NCBI GenBank assembly: GCA_032718475.1
Contig: JAUCBJ010006493.1
Span: 1 to 36,979 of the forward strand
Direction: 5' to 3'
DNA from: Nemertoderma westbladi
Lineage: Eukaryota; Xenacoelomorpha; Nemertodermatida; Nemertodermatidae
DNA: 36,979 nt
The stretch's first letter is position 1; the number at the start of each line of letters is the position of its first letter. Shown one piece after another: positions 19,561 to 31,000 of this stretch. A model generated the notes under the pieces. The model saw only the letters and a program-made list of their open reading frames with translations. It searched no databases and was not told the DNA's origin. The translations under genes and the position numbers were made by a program.

Positions 19561-19687
19561 TTCAATTCATTAGTTGTCATTTCACTTGTCAGTGAAATTA
19601 TTATATATGTTATCTACCTGAGCGAGAGAGCACTTATAAAAAGCTATGGTTGAAAATTTAAAGATGATATCCATCCTCCTTCCACCA

Positions 19688-19750
19688 GTATCATCAGCAG
19701 TTAGAGCCCAGCATGGACTCTCATATAGGAAGGAGTGCTATGCTGGTCCA
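19688..19750 (-). mobile_element. Small family A LINE fragment
   Basis: About 60 bp matching the WALTADD region of family A: the minus-strand translation YESPCWALTADDTG compares with GSPCWALTADDT in the 25657-28083 copy. No ends or duplications are visible. Confidence 0.65.
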
Positions 19751-19910
19751 GAACCCATTTAATACCTCCTATCCATTGACTTATCAATTACAATGTAATA
19801 GCACAAATATACCTTGCGAAGTATTTAAATTGTTGTATATATAATATATATATACAAGTAAAAAATAAAAAAAAAGCTCCACCTAGAATGGAAAGTAAAC
19901 TGTTACAAAC

Positions 19911-20139
19911 CTTATAATAGTTATCCCTGACGCCTTTGATACAGTGCTTAGCTCCAAGGTTTATCAACAACGGCAGTAATATGCTCGGCTCGTCCATATG
20001 TTCTATAAATACAGTGAGTGCACTCGTTATGTAACTCGCGTGTCTCATAAATGCAGAATCTCTTGTATATTCGATTTCCGAAATATCATCATTAGTAAAC
20101 GGCCACAGAGGCTTTAGATCAGGACGGATGCGAAACAAC
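19911..20139 (-). CDS. Globin gene, heme-pocket exon (helices C-G)
   Basis: 229 bp: one base completing a split Arg codon (AG|G) plus 76 codons, between the acceptor TTGTCTACAG|G (before 20139) and the donor AAG|GTTTGT (after 19911). The first codons, LFRIRPDLKPLWPF, match the B-C region of neuroglobin-type globins, with CD1 Phe at codon 14. FMRHASYI places the distal His (E7) at codon 33, and NLGAKHCIKGV the proximal His (F8) at codon 65. Both flanking introns are at the ancestral globin positions B12.2 (phase 2) and G7.0 (phase 0), and exon length is close to vertebrate beta-globin exon 2. Expected role: reversible heme-bound O2/NO chemistry in the cytosol. No disabling change seen. The A-B helix exon was not found in the window. 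Confidence 0.88.
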
Positions 20140-20386
20140 CTGTAGACAATATATTCAGATTAATTATTAAAAATATACAGATTGCTTACCTGGTTGGGGC
20201 GACGGGCCACGATGTCTAGGTGAACCTTAGCATAGCAGTGCAATTAATGGAATGTCTATCTTCTAGAACTCGTACATACGAACATATTATATATACAATT
20301 TCATTTAAATTCAATTGATTTATTTATTATTTTACAGAATATACTTTGATATAATTGCACATATATATTAAATGCGAATTAAAAGC

Positions 20387-23300
20387 AGATCAAGTAGGAC
20401 GCCGCCTTGTCGCAATGCGAGTTGATGAAGTAGGACGCCGCCTTGTCGCAATGCGAGTTGATGAAGTAGGACGCCGCCTTGTCGCAATGCGAGTTGATAA
20501 AGTAGGACGCCGCCTTGTCGCAATGTGAGTTGATGAAGTAGGACGCCGCCTTGTCGCAATGCGAGTTGATGAAGTAGGACGCCGCCTTGTTGCTATGCGA
20601 GTTGATGAAGTAGGACGCCGCCTTGTTGTAATGCGAGCTGATGAAGTAGGACGCCGCCTTGTCGCAATGCGAGTTGATGAAGTAGGATGCTGCCTTGTCG
20701 CAATGTGAGTTGATGAAGTAGGATGCCGCCTTGTTGTAATGCGAGTTGATAAAGTAGGACGCCTCCTTGTCGCGATGTGAGCTGATGAAGTAGGACGCCG
20801 CCTTGTCAAGATGTGAGCTGATGAAGTAGGACGCCGCCTTGTCGCAATGCGAGTTGATGAAGTAGGACGCCGCCTTGTCGCAATGCGAGTTGATGAAGTA
20901 GGACGCTGCCTTGTCGCAATGCGAGTTGATGAAGTAGGACGCCGCCTTGTCGCAATGTGAGTTGATGAAGTAGGACGCCGCCTTGTCGCAATGCGAGTTG
21001 ATGAAGTAGGACGCCGCCTTGTCGCAATGCGAGTTGATGAAGTAGGACGCCGCCTTGTTGTAATGCGAGCTGATGAAGTAGGACGCCGCCTTGTCGCAAT
21101 GCGAGTTGATGAAGTAGGACACCGCCTTGTCGCAATGTGAGTTGATGAAGTAGGATGCCGCCTTGTTGTAATGCGAGTTGATAAAGTAGGACGCCACCTT
21201 GTCGCGATGTGAGCTGATGAAGTAGGACGCCGCCATGTTGTAATGCGAGCTGATGAAGTAGGACACCGCCTTGTCGCTATGCGAGCTAATGAAGTAGGAC
21301 GCCGCCTTGTCGCAATGCGAGTTGATGAAGTAGGACGCCGCCTTGTTGTAATGCGAGTTGATGAAGTAGGACGCCGCCTTGTTGCAATGCGAGTTGATGA
21401 AGTAGGACGCCACCTGGTCGCGATGTGAGCTGATGAAGTAGGACGCCGCCTTGTCAAGATGTGAGCTGATGAAGTAGGACGCCGCCTTGTCACAATGCGA
21501 GTTGATGAAGTAGGACGCAGCCTTGTTGTAATGCGAGTTGATGAAGTAGGACGCCGCCTTGTCGCAATGCGAGTTGATGAAGTAGGACGCCGCCTTGTCC
21601 CAATGCGAGCTGATGAAGTAGGACGCCGCCTTGTCGCAATGCGAGTTGATGAAGTAGGACGCCGCCTTGTTGTAATGCGAGTTGATGAAGTAGGATGCCG
21701 CCTTGTCGCAATGCGAGTTGATGAAGTAGGAAGCTGCCTTGTCGCAATGCGAGTTGATGAAGTAGGACGACGCCATATTGCAATGCGAGTTGATGAAGTA
21801 GGACGCTGCCTTGTCGCAATGCAAGCTAATAAAGTAGGACGCTGCCTTGTCGCAATGCAAGCTGATGAAGTAGGACGCTGCCTTGTCGCAATGCGAGTTG
21901 ATGAAGTAGGACTCTGCGTTGTCGCAATGCGAGTTGATGAAGTAGGACGACGCCTTGTCGCAATGCAAGCTGATGAAGTAGGACGCCGCCTTGTCGCAAT
22001 GAGAGCTGATGAAGTAGGACGCCGCCTTGTCGCAATGCGAGCTGATGAAGTAGGGCGCTGCCTTGTCGCAATGCAAGCTGATGAAGTAGGACGCTGCCTA
22101 GTCGCAATGCGAGTTGATGAAGTAGGACGCTGCCTTGTTGTAATGCGAGTTGATGAAGTAGGACGCTGCCTTGTCGCAATGCGAGTTTATGAAGTAGGAC
22201 GCCGCCTTTTCGCGATGTGAGCTGATGAAGTAGGACGCCGCCTTGTCGCAATGCAAGTTGATGAAGTAGGACGCCGCCTTGTCGCAATGCGAGTTGATGA
22301 AGTAGGACGCCGCCTTGTCCCAATGCGAGCTGATGAAGTAGGACGCCGCCTTGTCGCAATGCGAGTTGATGAAGTAGGACGCCGCCTTGTTGTAATGCGA
22401 GTTGATGAAGTAGGACGCCGCCTTGTCGCAATGCGAGTTGATGAAGTAGGACGCTGCCTTGTCGCAATGCGAGTTGATGAAGTAGGACAACGCCATATTG
22501 CAATGCGAGTTGATGAAGTAGGACGCTGCCTTGTCGCAATGCAAGCTAATAAAGTAGGACGCTGCCTTGTCGCAATGCAAGCTGATGAAGTAGGACGCTG
22601 CCTTGTCGCAATGCGAGTTGATGAAGTAGGACTCTGCGTTGTCGCAATGCGAGTTGATGAAGTAGGACGACGCCTTATTGCAATGCGAGCTGATGAAGTA
22701 GGATGCTGCCTTGTCGCAATGCAAGCTGATGAAGTAGGACGCCGCCTTGTCGCAATGCGAGCTGATGAAGTAGGACGCCGCCTTGTCGCAATGCGAGCTG
22801 ATGAAGTAGGACGCTGCCTTGTCGCAATGCAAGCTGATGAAGTAGGACGCTGCCTTGTCGCAATGCGAGTTGATGAAGTAGGACGCCGCCTTGTTGTAAT
22901 GCGAGTTGATGAAGTAGGACGCCGCCTTGTCGCAATGCGAGTTGATGAAGTAGGACGCCGCCTTTTCGCGATGTGAGCTGATGAAGTAGGACGCCGCCTT
23001 GTTGCAATGCAAGTTGATGAAGTAGGACGCCGCCTCGTTGTAATGCGAGTTGATGAAGTAGGACGCCGCCTTGTCGCAATGCGAGTTGATGAAGTAGGAC
23101 GCCGCCTTGTTGTAATGCGTGTTGATGAAGTAGGACACCGCCTTGTCGCAATGCGAGTTGATGAAGTAGGACGCCGCCTTGTCACAATGCGAGTTGATGA
23201 AGTAGGATGCCATCTTGTCGCAATGCGAGCTGATGAAGTAGGACACCACCTTGTCGCAATGCAAGTTGGTGAATTAGCACAAAGCATTGTCGCAATGCGA

Positions 23301-25656
23301 GTTGATGAAGTAGGACACCGCCTTGTCGCAATGCCAGCTGATGGAGTAGGATGCTGCCTTGTCGCAATGCGAGTTGATGAAGTGGGACGCTGCCTTGTCG
23401 CAATGCAAGCTGATGGAGTAGGACGCCGCCTTGTCGCAATGCGAGTGGATGAAGTAGGATGCGCCTTGTCGCAATGCGAGCTGATGAAGTAGGATGCCGC
23501 CTTGTCGCAATGTGAGCTGATGGAGAAGGATGCTGCCTTGTCGCACTGCGAGTTGATGAAGTAGGACACCGCCTTGTCGCAATGCGAGTTGATGAAGTAG
23601 GACGCCGCCTTGTCGCAATGCGAGTTGAAGAAGTAGGACGCCGCATTGTCGCAATGCGAGCTGATGAAGTAGGACGCCGCCTTGTCGCAATGCGAGCTGA
23701 TGAAGTAGGACGCCGCATTGCCGCAATGCGAGCTAATAAAGTAGGACGCCGCCTTGTCGCAATGCGAGCTGATGAAGTAGGACGCTGCCTTGTCGCAATG
23801 CGAGTTGATGAAGTAGGACCCCACATTGTCGCAATGCGAGCTGATGAAGTAGGACGCCGCCTTGTCGCAATGCGAGCTGGTGAAGTATGACGCCGCATTG
23901 CCGCAATGCCAGCTGATGGAGTAGGACGCCGCTTTGTCGCAATGCGAGTTGATGAAGTAGGACACCGCATTGTCGCAATGCGAGCTGATGAAGTAGGACA
24001 CCACCTTGTCACAATGCGAGCTGATGAAGTAGGACGCCGCATTGCCGCAATGCCAGCTGATGGAGTAGGACGCCGCCTTGTCACAATGCGAGTTGATGAA
24101 GCAGGACTCCACCTTGTCGCAATGCGAGCTGATGGAGTAGGACGCCGCCTTGTCGCAATGCGAGTTGATGAAGTAGGACGCCGCCTTGTCGTAATGCAGC
24201 TGATGAAGTAGGATGCTGCCTCGTCGCAATGCGAGCTAATGGAGTAGGATGCTGCCTTGTCGCACTGCGAGTTGATGAAGTAGGACACCGCCTTGTCGCA
24301 ATGCGAGTTGATGAAGTAGGACGCCGCCTTGTCGCAATGCGAGTTGAAGAAGTAGGACGCCGCATTATCGCAATGCGAGCTGATGAAGTAGGATGCCGCC
24401 TTGTCGCAATGCGAGCTGATGAAGTAGGACGCCGCATTGCCGCAATGCCAGCTGATGGAGTAGGACGCCGCCTTGTCACAATGCGAGTTGATGAAGTAGG
24501 ACGCTGCCTTGTCGCAATGCGAGTTGATGAAGTAGGACCCCACATTGTCGCAATGCGAGCTGATGAAGTAGGACGCCGCCTTGTCGCAATGCGAGCTGGT
24601 GAAGTATGACGCCGCATTGCCGCAATGCCAGCTGATGGAGTAGGACGCCGCCTTGTCGCAATGCGAGTTGATGAAGTAGGACACCGCATTGTCGCAATGC
24701 GAGCTGATGAAGTAGGACACCACCTTGTCGCAATGCGAGCTGATGAAGTAGGACGCCGCATTGCCGCAATGCCAGCTGATGGAGTAGGACGCCGCCTTGT
24801 CACAATGCGAGTTGATGAAGCAGGACTCCGCCTTGTCGCAATGCGAGCTGATGGAGTAGGACGCCGCCTTGTCGCAATGCGAGTTGATGAAGTAGGACGC
24901 CGCCTTGTCGTAATGCAGCTGATGAAGTAGGATGCTGCCTTGTCGCAATGCGAGCTAATGGAGTAGGATGCTGCCTTGTCGCACTGCAAGTTGATGAAGT
25001 AGGATGCCGCCTTGTCGCAATGCGAGCTGATGGAGTAGGACGCTGCCTTGACGCAATTCAAGCTGATGAAGTAGGACGCCGCCTTGTCATAATGCAGCTG
25101 ATGAAGTAGGACGCCACCTTGTCGCAATGCGAGCTGATGGAGTAGGATGCCACCTTGTCACACTGCGAGCTGATGAAGTAGGACGCCGCATTGCCGCAAT
25201 GTCAGCTGATGGAGTAGGACGCCGCCTTGTCACAATGCGAGTTGATGAAGTAGGACTCCGCCTTGTCGCAATGCGAGCTGATGGAGTAGGACGCCGCCTT
25301 GTCGCAATGCGAGTTGATGAAGTAGGACGCCGCCTTGTCGTAATGTAGCTGATGAAGTAGGATGCTGCCTTGTCGCAATGCGAGCTAATGGAGTAGGATG
25401 CCGCCTTGTCGCACTGCAAGTTGATGAAGTAGGACGCCGCCTTGTCGCAATGCGAGCTGATGGAGTAGGACGCTGCCTTGATGCAATTCAAGCTGATGAA
25501 GTAGGACGCCGCCTTGTTGTAATGCAGCTGATGAAGTAGGACGCCGCCTTGTCGCAATGCGAGCTGATGGAGTAGGATGCCACCTTGTCACACTGCGAGT
25601 TGATGAAGTAGGACGAGGCCTTGTCTAAATGCGAGTTGATGGAGTAGGATGCCGCC
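20387..25656. repeat. 36-bp minisatellite, block 1 (about 146 units)
   Basis: Head-to-tail 36-bp units without spacers; a representative one is 20853-20888, with the core TTGTCGCAATGCGAG and the second half around AAGTAGGACGCCGCC. Each unit has the near-palindrome TCGCAATGCGA and four CpGs. Variants mostly change CpG to TpG or CpA. Some units lack one base (AATGCAGCTG instead of AATGCGAGCTG, for example 24197, 24916, 25345), giving 35-bp units. Higher-order duplications of about 756 bp (21495-22220 and 22251-22976) and 719 bp (ending 24229 and 24948) are visible. Because 36 is divisible by three, four of six frames are open for hundreds of codons; that is not evidence of coding. Confidence 0.97.
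25649..25656. repeat. LINE target site duplication, left (ATGCCGCC)
   Basis: Matches 28084-28091 on the other side of the LINE. Unoccupied paralogous sites with the single sequence are at 29232-29239, 31782-31789 and 32930-32937. Confidence 0.9.
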
Positions 25657-28083
25657 TACTAGGATCGGCATGCTGCATTGCAGCTGCATTTTTAAGAATG
25701 CTGTGCCGGCTTGTCAACAAAATTGCACCGCCACAACTCCCTATCACCCATGACATTTGCTAGATCATCCGCATCTTTAAGGCCAGTGTCCTTTAAGATG
25801 CGTCTCAAGAAAGTCATGGGCTGTCCACCATGCTTATTCACTCCATGGGGCTGCCAAAGTACAAGATTATGCACTGGCTGATCCTCACGGCGAAAGCAAT
25901 GTCCTGCAAAGCGGAGGCGATTTTGTTCTAGTGTCAAGCTTGGGGGAACCAATGAGACACCTCCAATGTTATATAGTGTCTGGTTGGAGATGTGTGCATT
26001 GTACTTGACACAATGTACCCGGCGTAGCATTCTTGTGAATGTGCCATCCAGAGATTTGGTGTCGTCAGCAGTTAGAGCCCAGCATGGACTCCCGTAGAGG
26101 AGTACTGGAACTACTGCTGCTCTAAATAATCGGACCTTAAGTTTCCGATTAATTCTAGGTGACTTCCAAATCCTGGAAAGCCTATTCAAGGCTGCCCATG
26201 CCTTTCCCTTACGTATTCGAAGGTCCTCACCTGACTTCCGGATCCATGATCCCAGGTAACAGAAGTCGTCCACATGCTCAAGCATACCATCCTTTGAGCT
26301 TATGCTCATCCGATCAGAGACTTGCTGAGGACTTTCAAAGTTAACTGTCAGAATTTTGGTCTTTATGGAGTTAATAAAAAGACCAACACTAGAAGCAGCT
26401 TGTTCTAATGAGCTGAGGAGCCGTTGGGCTCCCTCTAATGATTCTGAGAGTACTCCTAAGTCATCAGCAAAGTCTAGATCAGTTAGGTACTTGGCAGGAT
26501 TTCCTCGACTTCTGGAGCCAGTAGGTGGAGTTATCATCACCCCATCATCATTATGATGATCTAAGGACATGCGTAGAACATAGTCAACCACAATAATGAA
26601 CAAGAATGGTGCAAGTGTGTCTCCTTGGAGGACGCCCCATAACACTTCAAATGGTTCTGTGTCACCGTCAACAGTAGACACAAATGTTGTCGAACCATCG
26701 TATACTGATCTGATTGCTGCAATAATTTCATCAGGAATCCCATATAATGAAAGTATGCTGAACATACGTGAGCGAGAGACTGAATCAAAGGCCTTGAAGA
26801 AGTCAATAAAGATAACAGCCAGATGCCTGTCTTTCTTTTTTGATAACTCTTCAATTATCCTTCTAAGTGCCAAAATGGGCTCCATGGTCCCACGACCTTT
26901 ACGGAACCCATTCTGATTTCCACGTAGCAGTCTCTCAATGGGATCCCTGATGCGATTTAATAGAATTCTATTGTATAGTTTTGCAGCAATCGAGATCAAT
27001 GAGATTCCCCGAAAAGAACCATAGAGTGTTAGGTTGCCCTTCTTGGGAACTGGCACCAACTTATTTGTTTTCATTTCTTGTGGGACTCTTGTTGTACGGT
27101 ACATGTCTACTATGATGGGATAGATGAGCTTTAAACACTCAGGTATTTTAAAGACCTCAGGGGGAACACCATCTACTCCACTGGCACGATTGGTCTTAAT
27201 GCTCTTTGCAGCAGCCTTCACTTCTGCAAAGGAGATATCGCCAATGGGAATATCTGGGAGTACAGACTCAGACACTTTTACTTCTATAAAGTTATCAGGC
27301 AATACCCTGTCATTATTGAGGAGCTTTTCAAAGTGGGCTTTCCAACCATTGAGGCGATCGGCTGGTGATTCAGCCTTAACCTTGGTGGTTGGTTGGCTTT
27401 TCCGCCCAGTAAGCAGATTGATCGATTTCCATGCCTGGGATGATTGCCTGCTGTCGTCAGCATCATTGATGGCATCAACCTGTTGGTTTATTAGCTCCTG
27501 TAGATTAGCAGAGTACTGCCTGTTTAGGGACCTAGATGCAGCCTTAACTGCATTCTTGGCTGCTGTAGTCTGTTTGAGCCGAGACTCTTTCTGCGCCTTA
27601 TGAAGGTCATTTCGGCACTTCTGAATTTTGTTGTCAGTCCAGGGGGCCCTTTTCCTCTTTCGAGGGTATACAGGAACTGTTTCTGCAGCTGCTAACTTAA
27701 CTGCTTCTGTAAAGGCAGTATAGCCCTCACAGTGATCTGCCGCCTCAGAGGCAAGAGCCTCATACCTGTTGCTCAGCTGTAGTGTGAAGCTGGATCTCAC
27801 ACTTGGCTGTTGCAACAGAGAGGACCAGTCATGCCGCGGCAAGGCAGATTTCGTTGTTCTGCTAGCACGCAGACTAAGTCTTACCTTGGCCACAATAAGG
27901 CGGTGGTCACTGGAGAAGGGTCGAAGTGTAAATGCATTACAGTCTTGTATAGAGCTCCTGTATTTCCTACGAAACAGAATATGGTCTATCTGGGACTTGT
28001 GACCACTGGGTCCACTATGAGTCCATAGCTTTCCAGTTCGCTTCTTGAACTGGGTTCCAGCCGAAAACAATCCATTTCCAGAG
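25657..28083 (-). mobile_element. RTE-like LINE family A, copy 2, inserted in the minisatellite
   Basis: A 2427-bp, 5'-truncated insertion (minus strand) from inside the endonuclease to the 3' end with a short CTAGTA tail at 25657. It is flanked by an 8-bp duplication ATGCCGCC. Three empty paralogous sites in the array confirm both borders. It is the best-preserved family A copy here. Confidence 0.95.
25692..28083 (-). CDS. LINE family A ORF2-like: endonuclease C-terminus, RT and C-terminal domain (open, 5'-truncated)
   Basis: About 796 codons without a stop. Order: end of the AP endonuclease (SQIDHILFRRKY, then FSSDHRLIVAKVRL with the catalytic SDH), a basic linker, reverse transcriptase with VPVPKKGNL, FRGISLISIAAK, motif A FIDFFKAFDS, LQGDTLAPFLF (motif B) and motif C FADD at 26471-26460, then the thumb and a C-terminal region (PCWALTADDTKS, LEQNRLRFAGHCFRRED, GVNKHGGQPMTFLRR) to TAA at 25694-25692. 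The endonuclease N-terminus with its first metal site is missing, so it cannot nick DNA as a complete LINE. The open frame continues upstream through 78 satellite-coded residues to 28316, making an 874-codon chimera with no evidence of expression. Intact RT suggests a young insertion. Confidence 0.85.
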
Positions 28084-28091
28084 ATGCCGCC
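28084..28091. repeat. LINE target site duplication, right (ATGCCGCC)
   Basis: Partner of 25649-25656. The satellite continues in phase from here. Confidence 0.9.
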
Positions 28092-31000
28092 TTGTTGCAA
28101 TGCGAGTTGATGAAGTACGACGCCGCCTTGTCGCAATGTGAGCTGATGAAGTAGGACGCCGCCCTGTCGCAATGCGAGCTGATGGAGTAGGATGCTGCCT
28201 TGTCGCACTGCGAGTTGATGAAGTAGGATGCCGCCTTGTCGCAATGCGAGCTGATGGAGTAGGACGCTGCCTTGTCGCAATGCGAGTTGATGAAGTAGGA
28301 CGCCGCCTTGTCGCAATGCGAGTTGATGAAGTAGGACGCCGCCTTGTCGTAATGCAGCTGATGAAGTAGGACACCGCCTTGTCGCAATGCGAGCTGATGG
28401 AGTAGGATGCTGCCTTGACGCAATTCAAGCTGATGAAGTAGGACGCCGCCTTATCGTAATGCAGCTGATGGAGTAGGACGCCGCCTTGTCACAATGCGAG
28501 TTGATGAAGTAGGACGCCGCCTTGTCGCAATGCGAGTTGATGAAGTAGGACCCCGCATTGTCGCAATGCGAGCTGATGAAGTAGAACGCCGCCTTGTCAC
28601 AATGCGAGCTGGTGAAGTATGACGCCGCATTGCCGCAATGCCAGCTGATGGAGTAGGACGCCGCCTTGTTGCAATGCGAGTTGATGAAGTAGGACACCGC
28701 ATTGTCGCAATGCGAGCTGATGAAGTAGGACACCACCTTGTCGCAATGCGAGCTGATGAAGTAGGACGCCGCATTGCCGCAATGCCAGCTGATGGAGTAG
28801 GACGCCAACTTGTCACAATGCGAGTTGATGAAGTAGGACTCCGCCTTGTCGCAATGCGAGCTGATGGAGTAGGACGCCGCCTTGTCGCAATGCGAGTTGA
28901 TGAAGTAGGACGCCGCCTTGTCGTAATGCAGCTGATGAAGTAGGATACTGCCTTGTCGCAATGCGAGCTAATGGAGTAGGATGCCGCCTTGTCGCACTGC
29001 AAGTTGATGAAGTAGGACTCCGCCATGTCGCAATGCGAGCTGATGGAGTAGGACGCTGCCTTGACGTAATTCAAGCTGATGAAGTAGGACACCGCCTTGT
29101 CGTAATGCAGCTGATGAATTAGGACGCCGCCTTGTCGCAATGCGAGCTGATAGAGTAGGATGCCACCTTGTCACACTACGAGTTGATGAAGTAGGACGAG
29201 GCCCTGTCACAATGCGAGTTGATGGAGTAGGATGCCGCCTTGTTGCAATGCGAGTTGATGAAGTACGACGCCGCCTTGTCGCAATGCGAGCTGATGAAGT
29301 AGGACGCCGCCCTGTCGCAATGCGAGCTGATGGAGTAGGATGCTGCCTTGTCGCACTGCGAGTTGATGAAGTAGGATGCCGCCTTGTCGCAATGCGAGCT
29401 GATGGAGTAGGACGCCGCCTTGTCGCAATGCGAGTTGATGAAGTAGGACGCCACCTTGTCGCAACGCGAGCTGATGAAGTAGGATGCCACCTTGTCGCAA
29501 TGCGAGTTGAGGAAGTAGGACGCTGCCTTATAACAATGCGAGCTGATGAAGTAGAACGCCGCATGGTCGCAATGTGAGCTGATGAAGTAGGACGCCGCCT
29601 TGTCACAATGCGAGTTTATGAAGTAGGACGCCGCCTTGTCGCAATGCGAGCTGATGAAGTAGGACGCTGCCTTGTCGCAATGCAAGCTGATGAAGTAGGA
29701 CGCTGCCTTGTCGCAATGCGAGTTGATGAAGTAGGACACCGCCTTGTTGTAATGCGAGTTGATGAAGTAGGACGCCGCCTTGTTGCAATGTGAGTTGATG
29801 AAGTAGGACGCCGCCTTTTCGCGATGTGAGCTGATGAAGTAGGACGCCGCCTTGTCGCAATGCAAGTTGATGAAGTAGGACGCCGCCTCGTTGTAATGCG
29901 AGTTGATGAAGTAGGACGCCGCCTTGTCACAATGTGAGTTGATGAAGTAGGACGCCGCCTTGTTGTAATGTGTGTTGATGAAGTAGGACACCGCCTTGTC
30001 GCAATGCGAGTTGATCAAGTAGGACGCCGCCTTGTCACAATGCGAGTTGATGAAGTAGGATGCCATCTTGTCGCAATGCGAGCTGATGAAGTAGGACACC
30101 ACCTTGTCGCAATGCGAGTTGATGAATTAGCACAAAGCATTGTCGCAATGCGAGTTGATGAAGTAGGACACCGCCTTGTCGCAATGCCAGCTGATGGAGT
30201 CGATGCTGCCTTGTCGCAATGCGAGTTGATGAAGTGGGACGCCGCCTTGTCGCAATGCAAGCTGATGGAGTAGGACGCCGCCTTGTCGCAATGCGAGTTG
30301 ATGAAGTAGGATGCGCCTTGTCGCAATGCGAGCTGATGAAGTAGGATGCCGCCTTGTCGCAATGCGAGCTGATGGAGTAGGATGCTGCCTTGTCACACTG
30401 CGAGTTGATGAAGTAGGACACCGCCTTGTCGCAATGCGAGTTGATGAAGTAGGACGCCGCCTTGTCGCAATGCGAGTTGAAGAAGTAGGACGCCACATTG
30501 TCGCAATGCGAGCTAATAAAGTAGGACGCCGCCTTGTCGCAATGCAAGCTGATGAAGTAGGACGCCGCATTGCCGCAATGCCAGCTGATGGAGTAGGACG
30601 CCGCCTTGTCACAATGCGAGTTGATGAAGTAGGACGCTGCCTTGTCGCAATGCGAGTTGATGAAGTAGGACCCCACATTGTCGCAATGCGAGCTGATGAA
30701 GTAGGACGCCGCCTTGTCGCAATGCGAGCTGGTGAAGTATGACGCCGCATTGCCGCAATGCCAGCTGATGGAGTAGGACGCCGCCTTGTCGCAATGCGAG
30801 TTGATGAAGTAGGACACCGCATTGTCGCAATGCGAGCTGATGAAGTAGGACACCACCTTGTCGCAATGCGAGCTGATGAAGTAGGACGCCGCATTGCCGC
30901 AATGCCAGCTGATGGAGTAGGACGCCGCCTTGTCACAATGCGAGTTGATGAAGCAGGACTCCGCCTTGTCGCAATGCGAGCTGATGGAGTAGGACGCCGC

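Larger units (their letters stand above)
12108..19910 (-). other. Globin intron at G7.0, about 7.8 kb, filled with mobile elements
   Basis: Inferred intron between the donor AAG|GTTTGT (after 19911) and the acceptor TTTGCAG|CAC (before 12107). It contains two opposite GCCGAA repeat clusters, a family A LINE split by a piggyBac-type element, an RT C-terminal relic and a family B LINE. Joining these exons across it is the simplest reading because phase and helix order match, but transcript data are lacking. Confidence 0.6.

Noticed and set aside
20189-20230. Globin exon 1 ending at a good donor (CCAACCAG|GTAAGC) only 50 bp upstream of exon 2
   Set aside because: Phase would fit, but the frame meets a TAG after eight codons and shows no A-B helix pattern. 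A tiny upstream exon cannot be excluded.
25692-28083. Calling the LINE fully autonomous
   Set aside because: The endonuclease N-terminal half is missing by 5' truncation, even though the RT frame is open.
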